From: Betaproteobacteria bacterium Ga0077526
GTDB taxonomy: Bacteria; Pseudomonadota; Gammaproteobacteria; Burkholderiales; Ga0077523
NCBI GenBank assembly: GCA_001464765.1
Contig: LNDV01000038.1
Span: forward strand, 62,001-126,000
Direction: 5' to 3'
DNA: 64,000 nt
Position 1 is the first letter of the stretch; every line of letters starts with the position of its first letter. A program made the translations under genes and the position numbers. Below the pieces are notes generated by a model, which did not search any database, was not told the DNA's origin, and worked only from the letters and a program-made list of their open reading frames with translations. Positions 1 through 7,168 of the stretch are shown here, in pieces.

Positions 1-1145
1 TCGAGCGACGTGATCGGCATGCGCCGCGGCAGCAGGAACTCCGACTTGATGTCCGGCACCTGCAGCGCGGTGTTGGCGATCGCCGGGTTCGGCGCATGGC
101 ACTGGAAGCAGGTCTCCTCGATCGCGGAGGCGCCGCCGCTCTTGGGCGAGGTCAGGCTGTCCGTGCCTTCACGCGCGAGCCGCCGGGCACCATGGACCGT
201 ATGCGGATCATGGCAGTTGAGACAGGCGGCCTGCCACACGTGCAGACCGGGCGGAAACTCCCGCTGAGCTGCCGCGCTCGCGGTGTAGACCTCGTCGGCG
301 ACGACACTGTTCGCATGCGCCGACTGCGGCCACCCCTTCTTCTCGTGGCAGCCCAGACACACGAGATCCTGGTTCTGGCTGAAGGACCCGCTCACGGGCG
401 GTCCTTTCTGGAACCGCTCGAGCCGCAGGAACTTGATGGGACCGTTGGCAACCGGGTCGTGCAGATGCGGATCGTGGCACGTGCCGCACTGCACCTGGGA
501 CTGCCCGAGCGGCCCCGTGGGTTCGAGCGGCACCGGAAAGCGCACGCCCGGCGTACGCGTGCCGATGTGCGACGACAGCGCGGGATTGCGCAACTCGCCG
601 TCCGCGGCGGCCAGCGCCGCGTCGTAAGTGACCGACAGCGGGTGATCGTTGCTGAGATCCGTGCCAAGGTTCCGCGTGAAGCCGGTCGTGAGTCCCGCGC
701 CTGGCGGCATCACACCGCCGGGGCCCGTGTTGGTCACGTTGATGCTGGCGCTGCGCTGGCCGCCCAGCACGTTCACCGATCCGATCGCGATGGTGCCGTC
801 ATGGCACGACAGACACAGCTTGGAACTGCCGGCCGGCTGATCGAGCAGCTGACCGGCGATGGTCTGCGCATCGAGCGAAGACGACTCGTAGACGATGTAC
901 GTCTGCCCCGACAGCTGCCGGTTCCACAGGGGCGCGCCGGGTGCCGTCGAGGCACCATGCGGCGTATGACAGAACACGCACACTTCGTTGTTGCTCGACG
1001 ACTTGACCGTCCCTGACCCGCTCACCGACAGGTTGTGCTTCGTGTTGACGATGTTGGGCGTGCGATCCGCCCTCAGCGCACCGGCCACACCGCCCAGCAC
1101 CAGCAGCGTCATCCCCCATCGCCATAGCGTCTTACGCGCGATCAC
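1..1145 (-). CDS. Multiheme cytochrome c with doubled CXXCH motifs (3' end outside window)
   Basis: Exported multiheme c-type cytochrome; the gene runs off the left edge, leaving 381 codons. It starts at a GTG whose GTGA overlaps the TGA of the upstream NHL gene by 4 nt. A short hydrophobic leader (about residues 11-24) precedes six visible haem sites: CVFCH, CLSCH, CGTCH, CLGCH, CLNCH and CFQCH. The opening CVFCHTPHG and the following CLSCHDGT block match the cytochrome at 10175-11002, so the two are paralogues of the doubled-CXXCH family. Such proteins usually sit in the periplasm or on the outer face of the outer membrane and carry electrons. It is the last visible gene of the minus-strand cytochrome/NHL cluster. 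The redox partner is unknown. Confidence 0.85.
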   Translation of the reverse strand, partial: MIARKTLWRWGMTLLVLGGVAGALRADRTPNIVNTKHNLSVSGSGTVKSSSNNEVCVFCHTPHGASTAPGAPLWNRQLSGQTYIVYESSSLDAQTIAGQLLDQPAGSSKLCLSCHDGTIAIGSVNVLGGQRSASINVTNTGPGGVMPPGAGLTTGFTRNLGTDLSNDHPLSVTYDAALAAADGELRNPALSSHIGTRTPGVRFPVPLEPTGPLGQSQVQCGTCHDPHLHDPVANGPIKFLRLERFQKGPPVSGSFSQNQDLVCLGCHEKKGWPQSAHANSVVADEVYTASAAAQREFPPGLHVWQAACLNCHDPHTVHGARRLAREGTDSLTSPKSGGASAIEETCFQCHAPNPAIANTALQVPDIKSEFLLPRRMPITSL

Positions 1146-2203
1146 GGCTGCGCACCCAGGTAGCGGAACACGACCACGCGGCCATTGAACACGTCGGCAA
1201 GAAAGATCCGGTCGGCGCTGTCGCTCCAGACACCGCCGGGCAGGAAGAACTTGCCCGGGCCGTTGCCGGTGCCGCCGATGGGAAGCAGCAGTTCCCCACG
1301 CCCGTCGAACACGAGCAGGTGGTCGTGATAGCCCTCCACCACATACACGTTTCCGTCCCGGTCCGTCGCCACGCCCTTGGGCCGGACAAGATTGCCCACG
1401 TAGATGCCACGGCGGCCGATCTCACGCTCGGGCACGCCATCGGTGGAGATGACCTGCACACGGGCATTCAGCGTATCGCTCACCACGAGGGCATCGCCCT
1501 TCATGGCGAGAAACGTGGGCCGATTGAAGCGCCCGGGCTCGACACCGGGACCGCCGAGACGCCGCACCAGATTGCGCTGATCGTCGAACACCTTGATGTC
1601 ATGCGCACCGGTATCGGCCACATAGGTCAGGCCTCGCGCGGAGTCCCGGGCAAGACCCGTCGGCCGCTCCAGCACGCCCGCGCCGTAGGCCCCGACAGGC
1701 CGCCCGGTGGCGTCGAGCCGCACCACGCGCTTCAGCTCGGCGTCGGCGACGTGAATTTCGCCGCCTGGCCCCGGCGCGATGCCGAGCGGCGAGACGAAGG
1801 CCGCACCGTTGTCCGCCTGATCCCAGAACACCAGTTCACCGGCCTTCGCGTCGAAGACGAACACACCACCGCGCCCGACATCGGTGACCAGGATCCGGCC
1901 GGTGGCGTCCACCATGCCCGACTGCGGGCGCATCAGCACTTTGGCGCGACCGTTGTCTTCGTCGAGTCCCACGACGGCGCGAAGCGCGCGGACGAACGTC
2001 GAGCGCTTCGGCACGCGCTGGACGAAATTGCCTTCGCCGACGAGTTCGCCGGCGTACGCATAGCGGGGTGTTTCGGGAGCGACGGGCCACGTGACGCTGT
2101 CCGCCGCGGAAACAGAGCCGGGCGTGAGCGTGAATTCCGGGGGCGTACTGGCGCAGCCCCAAAGGCACACTGCCATCGCCGCCGTCACGATCGACCCTCG
2201 CAT
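1142..2203 (-). CDS. NHL-repeat beta-propeller lipoprotein
   Basis: Predicted lipoprotein of 353 aa with a lipobox-like LWGC about 17 residues after the chosen ATG, followed by several NHL-type repeats (for example GLARDSARGLTYVADTGAHD and GVATDRDGNVYVVEGYHDH) that should fold as a beta-propeller. NHL propellers generally mediate protein binding and seldom catalyse. A GTG at 2233 is an alternative start giving 363 aa, but the ATG gives the better signal peptide. The gene lies between another NHL lipoprotein upstream and the doubled-CXXCH cytochrome downstream, with which it overlaps by 4 nt, so co-expression is likely. A role as scaffold for the cytochromes is inferred from context only. Confidence 0.8.
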   Translation of the reverse strand: MRGSIVTAAMAVCLWGCASTPPEFTLTPGSVSAADSVTWPVAPETPRYAYAGELVGEGNFVQRVPKRSTFVRALRAVVGLDEDNGRAKVLMRPQSGMVDATGRILVTDVGRGGVFVFDAKAGELVFWDQADNGAAFVSPLGIAPGPGGEIHVADAELKRVVRLDATGRPVGAYGAGVLERPTGLARDSARGLTYVADTGAHDIKVFDDQRNLVRRLGGPGVEPGRFNRPTFLAMKGDALVVSDTLNARVQVISTDGVPEREIGRRGIYVGNLVRPKGVATDRDGNVYVVEGYHDHLLVFDGRGELLLPIGGTGNGPGKFFLPGGVWSDSADRIFLADVFNGRVVVFRYLGAQP

Positions 2204-2223
2204 CGCCGCCGCGATTGCCGCTG

Positions 2224-3204
2224 CTACCGGCACCGCGGCGGAACCTGCACCGCGCTCACCACACCGCCGGCACCGTCCGCAATGTAGAGGATTCCCTGCT
2301 CGTCGAAGTACAGGTCGGCGATGTCCACGGCAGTCGGAACCCCATCGAGCGCCGTGACCGTGGGCGTGTCGGTGTCCAGCACGAAGACGCCCGCGCCGCG
2401 TCCGGCGACGAAGATCCGGCCCCAGCGATCGACGGCGATCGCCACGGGATGTGCGACCTCCCGTGCAAGCGGCAAGGCCCGCAGCATCGGACCGCGCGGT
2501 GCCACGATCACGACCTGGCGGGCCGTCGCATCGAGGACGTAGACGCCCTCGGGACCCAGCGCGATCGCGTTCACGCTACGGAAGGGACTGACCGCCCCGC
2601 CGCGTTCGCCCACGACGGCGGTCACCTGACCGAGCCGATCGAAGGCCACCACCCGCGCCCCGAGTTCGTCGGCCACGTAGAGGTTGCCGTTGTCGTCGAC
2701 CGCGACATCCACCGGCGCGCCGAGAACACCATCGTGACCGATGGCACGATCGGCAAGCCCGTTTCGGCCGATCTGGAGAATGGCGCGCTCGGCGGGAACC
2801 GCGAGGAACAGCGTGCCGAAGCGGTCCGCCGCGAGACCGCCGATGCGGGCCCCCGGAAGACGTGCCACGCGGGAGAAGGACTGACCGAACCGGTCGGAAC
2901 GGATGACCGCACCGAGACCGCCGTCCGCGATGAACACATCGTTGCCGCTCGCCGCTACCTGGAAGGGGCGAACAAGCGACAGCCATTGCGGGGCCGCAGC
3001 GGCGGCAGACGGCATCTGCGTCGGATCGTCCTGGGCCATGCCGGAACGGTACTGGGACAGCATCGTGGCCTGGAGGGGAGCGTCCGCGGCAACGCAGGTG
3101 AGTTCGGTTGGCGGCGCAGCGCGGTCGAAGGCGCCCTGGCAACCGCACAGCGTCGCCGCAAGGAGTGCCGCGAAGAACGGAAAGATGCGTACGCGTCGAA
3201 ACAT
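2224..3204 (-). CDS. NHL-repeat beta-propeller lipoprotein
   Basis: 326-aa predicted lipoprotein. The ATG at 3204 is chosen because GAGGAGGG lies just upstream and because the upstream cytochrome stops at 3218. The leader FPFFAALLAATLCGC is a type II signal peptide with lipobox LCGC. The rest is a run of propeller repeats such as VDVAVDDNGNLYVADELGAR and VAIAVDRWGRIFVAGRGAG. It resembles the next gene (1142-2203) and the protein at 11927-13066, giving three NHL proteins in this cluster. No catalytic motif was seen. It is probably anchored in the outer membrane beside the c-type cytochromes; its binding partner is unknown. Confidence 0.82.
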   Translation of the reverse strand: MFRRVRIFPFFAALLAATLCGCQGAFDRAAPPTELTCVAADAPLQATMLSQYRSGMAQDDPTQMPSAAAAAPQWLSLVRPFQVAASGNDVFIADGGLGAVIRSDRFGQSFSRVARLPGARIGGLAADRFGTLFLAVPAERAILQIGRNGLADRAIGHDGVLGAPVDVAVDDNGNLYVADELGARVVAFDRLGQVTAVVGERGGAVSPFRSVNAIALGPEGVYVLDATARQVVIVAPRGPMLRALPLAREVAHPVAIAVDRWGRIFVAGRGAGVFVLDTDTPTVTALDGVPTAVDIADLYFDEQGILYIADGAGGVVSAVQVPPRCR

Positions 3205-3217
3205 GGTCCGCCCTCCT

Positions 3218-3631
3218 CTACCAGCGTCCGGGCCCGAGCGTCTCATGGCTGCCGTGAATGCGGCTCGGCAGATTGGGGGCGCCCGAGTGACACAACTTGC
3301 AGTTCTCCGTCGACCAGGCGATGGTGCCATTGTGGCACGCACCGCAGAACTTGCCCTGCACGATCTCGGCCATCGTCACCTGGTTGGCGCCGGCGCGCAT
3401 CTCGAACGCCAGTTCGGAATGGCAGACCTTGCACCGGAAACGGATGCGGTGGAACCAGTGCGGGAATACGACCGGCGCCATGCCTTCACGCTCCGCTCGC
3501 TTGTTCAGCACCACGTCGCCGTATTCGGCGACACCGTTGCCGGACAGCAGCATCCCGAGACCCATGATCATGAGCGCGATTGCACGCGCGCGCATGCCCG
3601 CATCCCGGCGGAACCGGAACCCGGTATTCAT
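3218..3631 (-). CDS. Triheme c7-like cytochrome (paralogue A')
   Basis: 137-aa exported cytochrome with three haem sites, CKVCH, CGACH and CKLCH, in the c7-type arrangement (two close to the C terminus, separated by IAWSTEN). A hydrophobic leader (about residues 15-35) precedes the mature part. The segment PVVFPHWFHR provides additional histidines typical of bis-His haem ligation. It is clearly paralogous to the protein at 6694-7122: AEYxDVV, VVFPHWFHR, FRCKVCH and FCGACHNG are shared. AAGGGGG upstream of the ATG is the ribosome-binding site. Probably a small periplasmic electron carrier. Confidence 0.87.
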   Translation of the reverse strand: MNTGFRFRRDAGMRARAIALMIMGLGMLLSGNGVAEYGDVVLNKRAEREGMAPVVFPHWFHRIRFRCKVCHSELAFEMRAGANQVTMAEIVQGKFCGACHNGTIAWSTENCKLCHSGAPNLPSRIHGSHETLGPGRW

Positions 3632-3682
3632 GGCGCCCCCTTGCTCAAGGTCTCGCCGTCCCGGGTTCGCCGGGCGGACCCG

Positions 3683-4234
3683 TCACGGCTTCTCCTTGGC
3701 GGCCTTGTGCGGAACGCTGTGACACCGATTGCATTCCGTGAGCGGGAAGGCGACCGCGCCATGGCAGCGCCCGCAGTACTCCCCCTGCAGGATCTGGAAC
3801 ATGTTGACAGGCGTCGCGCCGGCCTTCGACTTGAAGATCTTCTCGTGACAGTTGCTGCACTCCAGCCATTCGGTATGCGCCAGATGCGGAAAACGGACGT
3901 AGGGCATCTCGACGGTGCGCTTCATCAGGATGTCCGCGTCGAGTGTCTGCACCGGCGTCGTCTCGTTGAGCGTCGTGCGCGGCTTCACGTAGCCATCGCG
4001 CAGCGCCTTCACCCAGTTCACCTGGTTGCCCGCGCCGTCCGGCGGCAGCATCTTGAGCGCTTCGCCGGGCGACTGGAGCGCTGTCGCCGCCGGGTTGTCA
4101 CCGTCGTGCAGGCCGTCCTCGGCGATGGACTTCCATTTGCGCGTATCGCCGCCGCTCGCCGCCGTCAGCACCAGCATCGACACCGTGAACAGTGCCACGC
4201 GCCAGATCCGTCCCGCCCATCCGGTGGTGTTCAT
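3683..4234 (-). CDS. Triheme c7-like cytochrome (paralogue B')
   Basis: 183-aa exported cytochrome with CSNCH, CGRCH and CNRCH in the C-terminal half and an N-terminal hydrophobic leader. The N-terminal 90 residues carry no haem and include NWVKAL, matching NYIDWVKSL in the protein at 6068-6682, its paralogue. Two starts are possible: an ATG at 4246 overlapping the upstream stop by 4 nt, or the ATG at 4234, which has GAGAGGAA just before it; the latter is chosen. HTEWLxCSNCH and VAFPxxECxRCHS are shared with the paralogue. Likely a periplasmic electron-transfer protein working with its neighbours. Confidence 0.86.
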   Translation of the reverse strand: MNTTGWAGRIWRVALFTVSMLVLTAASGGDTRKWKSIAEDGLHDGDNPAATALQSPGEALKMLPPDGAGNQVNWVKALRDGYVKPRTTLNETTPVQTLDADILMKRTVEMPYVRFPHLAHTEWLECSNCHEKIFKSKAGATPVNMFQILQGEYCGRCHGAVAFPLTECNRCHSVPHKAAKEKP

Positions 4235-4242
4235 GCTTCCTC

Positions 4243-5145
4243 TCATCCGGGGATGTAGATGCCCGCGCCCCGCAGCGCTTTCTGCAGTTCCTTCGTCGCG
4301 GCCTCCAGGCTCTCGACGGCGGCTTCGTACCGTCCCCCGGCCGCTTCCTTCTCGGCCTGGACACGGAACTGAGCTGCCTGCTCGAGAAGCTTCTGCATCG
4401 CCCCTGCGCCTGCGGCACCGGCCTTGTCCCCCACCAGCACCGTGATCAGCATCCGGTGCGTGTCGTTCCGGTCGAGCTCATAGCGGTACTCCTCCTCCTT
4501 GTTCTTGAACTGGAGGGAACGGACCAGCGTATCGCCGCCCCGCCGGTGCTCGATGGCCACCTTGATGGCGACGTAGGCCTGGTCCAGCCGCGACCTCGCG
4601 GTGTCGATATCGCCCTGGGTCCGGCTCTTCCGCGCGTCATTGACGCGACTGGAAACCTGCTTGCGCACCTCCGTGCGCTCCGCGTCCGGACACTTCTTCT
4701 CGTCGCAGACGCGATCGTAGGCCGCGACGAGCGCGTCGATGCTGGCGAGCCTCGCGTCGAAGTCCTTCTCCTTCTTCGCCGCCGCCGTGCCGTCTGACTG
4801 GGCACTCTCCGCGAGCCGCACGGCCTCGAACATCGTCTTGCTGGCCTGACCGAGCAGCAGCTCGGCGCGGGCATGGTCGCCGGCCGCATGCGCGGCTTCC
4901 GCCTCGCGGTGCAGCGCCCTCGCCTTCTCGCGCGCGGTCCTCGCCTCCACACTCTGGCTCGCAGCCACGCGCTTCGCCGCAGACGACTCCTCGATGAGGG
5001 AACGCACGAATTGCAGACGCCCCCCATGACCGTCACCACCTTCCGGCATACCTGCCGCCGCAACACCGCACCACAGACTCACCGCCACCCAACCGCAGGC
5101 GATCCAGCGCCGCCCGCGTCCCCGCCTTCCTGCGTCCATCGCCAT
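4243..5145 (-). CDS. Exported helical protein of unknown function (paralogue C')
   Basis: 300-aa protein with an N-terminal hydrophobic leader and then almost entirely Ala/Glu/Arg/Lys-rich helix with coiled-coil character, ending in LRGAGIYIPG. I do not recognise the family. It is paralogous to the product of 5164-6084: both contain LVRSLQFKN/LVHELRFDT followed by a YxYELDRN/YAYERGRN-type segment, and both end in an LE-A-(x)n-L-(x)n-LR-x-G-x-x-IP motif. No haem site or catalytic motif is visible. GGAG lies upstream of the ATG. Because it sits between two triheme cytochromes, a structural role in the periplasmic complex is plausible but unproven. Confidence 0.72.
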   Translation of the reverse strand: MAMDAGRRGRGRRWIACGWVAVSLWCGVAAAGMPEGGDGHGGRLQFVRSLIEESSAAKRVAASQSVEARTAREKARALHREAEAAHAAGDHARAELLLGQASKTMFEAVRLAESAQSDGTAAAKKEKDFDARLASIDALVAAYDRVCDEKKCPDAERTEVRKQVSSRVNDARKSRTQGDIDTARSRLDQAYVAIKVAIEHRRGGDTLVRSLQFKNKEEEYRYELDRNDTHRMLITVLVGDKAGAAGAGAMQKLLEQAAQFRVQAEKEAAGGRYEAAVESLEAATKELQKALRGAGIYIPG

Positions 5146-5163
5146 TGCTCCGCAACTCTATCC

Positions 5164-6084
5164 CTACGGTATGGGCATCCCCGTCGCACGCAGCACCTTG
5201 ATCAGCGCTCCCGTGCTCGCCTCCAGGGCCTTCAACGCGTCGCCCGTCGCTCCGCCCCTGGCAGTTTCGTCGGCCTGCTCCCGCGCGCTCCGGTTGTCCC
5301 GGACCGCCTGTTCCGCGCTGTCTCGCACGCGCGGGTTCAGTGCGGTGTCCTTGAGCGCGATGCCGATCAGCAGCTCGAAGCTGTGATTGCGGCCCCGCTC
5401 GTACGCGTACTCGGCCTCCGGCGTGTCGAAGCGCAGTTCGTGGACCAGCGTCTGCTTCTCGCGCAGGCGGGTGAGCTCGGTCTCGAGCCGATCCGCCCAC
5501 GGCGACAGCAGCGCGATCGCCTCGCTGTCCCTGTCCTCGCGCACGAGCTTCGCCGCCTGATCCAGCGCAGCGTCGAGCCCTGTCTCGTCGATCGTTCCGC
5601 CGCGTGAACGGCTCTTCTCTGCAACCACTCGCCGGTAGGCCTCGCGGAATCCGGCCACTCGATCGTGCAGTTCGGCGGCCCGGCGTCTGGCCGCAGCGCG
5701 CGCCTCCTCGGGATTGCCGACCAGTTTCAGCGCTGCACCCACCTCCTTCAGTGCCTCGTTCACCTGGGCCTCCGCCTCCTTCGCTCTGCCTTCCACGACG
5801 GCGGTGCCGGCCTGTGCGCGCAACCCGCGCGCATGATCGAGACGTTCCCGTGCCGCAGCCACGTCGCTCTTCTCGATCCGGCTCGCGGCGCCGGCGGGGC
5901 CGAGCATCGCGTCCAGCAGGCGCAACTTCGCTTCGATGGCCCCCGAGCCGGCACTGGCCGCCGTCCCCGGCTCGGCGCTTGGCGGCGTCTCCGCCCCACG
6001 CGCATCGAAGGGCGAGATCACCCATCCGACGGCGCCGACCACCGCCGCGGCGGTCACGGTGGCGAGGTCACTTCTTCGGAGCAT
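5164..6084 (-). CDS. Exported helical protein of unknown function (paralogue C)
   Basis: 306-aa helical protein with an N-terminal hydrophobic segment (LATVTAAAVVGAVGWVISPF) that is either a signal anchor or a signal peptide. The ATG at 6084 lies 17 nt inside the upstream cytochrome gene, suggesting translational coupling. The body is Ala/Arg/Glu-rich and predicted helical, with the C-terminal LRATGMPIP closely resembling the end of the adjacent paralogue (4243-5145). The family is not recognised and no cofactor site is visible. Together these two proteins form the centre of a mirrored array of cytochrome paralogues. Confidence 0.72.
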   Translation of the reverse strand: MLRRSDLATVTAAAVVGAVGWVISPFDARGAETPPSAEPGTAASAGSGAIEAKLRLLDAMLGPAGAASRIEKSDVAAARERLDHARGLRAQAGTAVVEGRAKEAEAQVNEALKEVGAALKLVGNPEEARAAARRRAAELHDRVAGFREAYRRVVAEKSRSRGGTIDETGLDAALDQAAKLVREDRDSEAIALLSPWADRLETELTRLREKQTLVHELRFDTPEAEYAYERGRNHSFELLIGIALKDTALNPRVRDSAEQAVRDNRSAREQADETARGGATGDALKALEASTGALIKVLRATGMPIP

Positions 6085-6682
6085 CGGGCGGCGTCGTCCC
6101 GGTCTTCTGCGCCGCCGCCCCGTCGCCCTTCGGCTTGGAATGGCATCGCACGCACTCCGATACAGGGAAGGCGACCTTGCCATGGCAGACCCCGCACTTC
6201 TCGCCGAGAAGGATGCCGGCCATGCTGATCTGATTGGCCCCCTTCTGCGGCACGAAGATCGCCGGATGGCAGTTGGAGCAGTCGAGCCACTCCGTGTGCT
6301 GCTTGTGCGGATAGACGACGTCGGGCATGGAGCCCTTCACTTCTCGCACGATGTTGAGGTCCATCACGATGGGCTCCGCCGCGGTGTCGATGCGGTCGTA
6401 GCGAGGCTGGATCTTCTTGCCGTCGAGCGACTTCACCCAGTCGATGTAGTTGCCCGACGGCGCCTTGGGCAGCTGGCCGAAGGCGTCCTTGGGGGGCTGC
6501 AGCATGTGCGTGCCCTCGTTCACCGGGTCGTGGATGCCATCGTCGGGCGGGGGCGGGTTGCGCTTGGCCGCCGAGGGAAGCAGCCGGTTGAAGGTGTTGG
6601 GGTCCGCGGCCTCGGTGAGCATGGCGCCCGCCGTGAGCGCCAGCCCGAGGACCAGCCATGCACCGAGCTTCCAGGGTCTCAT
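6068..6682 (-). CDS. Triheme c7-like cytochrome (paralogue B)
   Basis: 204-aa exported cytochrome with haem sites CSNCH, CGVCH and CVRCH in the C-terminal half. The start at 6682 has GGGAGAG upstream and opens a clean signal peptide (MRPWKLGAWLVLGLALTAGA). It pairs with 3683-4234: a haem-free N-terminal part with YIDWVKSL, then HTEWLDCSNCH and VAFPVSECVRCHS. It ends in a low-complexity tail rich in Pro, Thr and Lys. It lies 11 nt downstream of the paralogue A gene and overlaps the helical protein gene, so these are very likely co-transcribed. Confidence 0.86.
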   Translation of the reverse strand: MRPWKLGAWLVLGLALTAGAMLTEAADPNTFNRLLPSAAKRNPPPPDDGIHDPVNEGTHMLQPPKDAFGQLPKAPSGNYIDWVKSLDGKKIQPRYDRIDTAAEPIVMDLNIVREVKGSMPDVVYPHKQHTEWLDCSNCHPAIFVPQKGANQISMAGILLGEKCGVCHGKVAFPVSECVRCHSKPKGDGAAAQKTGTTPPDAPKK

Positions 6683-6693
6683 GGTGGCTCTCC

Positions 6694-7122
6694 CTACTTC
6701 TTGCGGTCGCCGGCGGGCGCGACCAGTTTCTGGAGCGTGCTCTCGTGCACCTGCGTCGGCGTGTTCGGCACGGCGCTGTGGCAGAGGTTGCAGTTCTCGA
6801 CGGACCAGGCGATCTCGCCGTTGTGGCAGGCGCCGCAGAACTGTCCCTCGATGATCTTCACCATGTTGATGTCGTTGCCCCCCGCCTTGAACTGGAAGCC
6901 GAGGTCCGCGTGGCAGACCTTGCACCGGAAGCGGACGCGGTGGAACCAGTGGGGAAACACGACTGGCCGCATCCCGGCCTTGTCCGAGTAGTTGTTGATG
7001 ACCACGTCCGCGTACTCGGCGTTGCCCTCGGGTGCGAGGATCGCGAGCCCGCCTGCCGCGAACGCGAACATCGCCACCCCGATCCAGAAGCGGCGCAGCC
7101 GCCCCAACACTTCCGTCTTCAT
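6694..7122 (-). CDS. Triheme c7-like cytochrome (paralogue A)
   Basis: 142-aa exported cytochrome with CKVCH, CGACH and CNLCH and the ligand-rich VVFPHWFHRVRFRC segment. ATG at 7122 is chosen for the CAGGAG site upstream and the signal peptide that follows (FWIGVAMFAFAAGGLAILA). The protein is strongly similar to 3218-3631. Its gene follows the beta-barrel gene by 46 nt and precedes paralogue B by 11 nt. A small periplasmic triheme shuttle is the expected role. Confidence 0.87.
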   Translation of the reverse strand: MKTEVLGRLRRFWIGVAMFAFAAGGLAILAPEGNAEYADVVINNYSDKAGMRPVVFPHWFHRVRFRCKVCHADLGFQFKAGGNDINMVKIIEGQFCGACHNGEIAWSVENCNLCHSAVPNTPTQVHESTLQKLVAPAGDRKK

Positions 7123-7168
7123 CGTCGCTCTCCTGAACGTTTCTGCGTCGTCGTGCGTGGTTCCATGC

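Noticed and set aside
96..1016. Long plus-strand open frame opposite the first cytochrome
   Set aside because: The minus strand carries six CXXCH sites in frame; the plus frame has no recognisable domain and is a GC-rich shadow.
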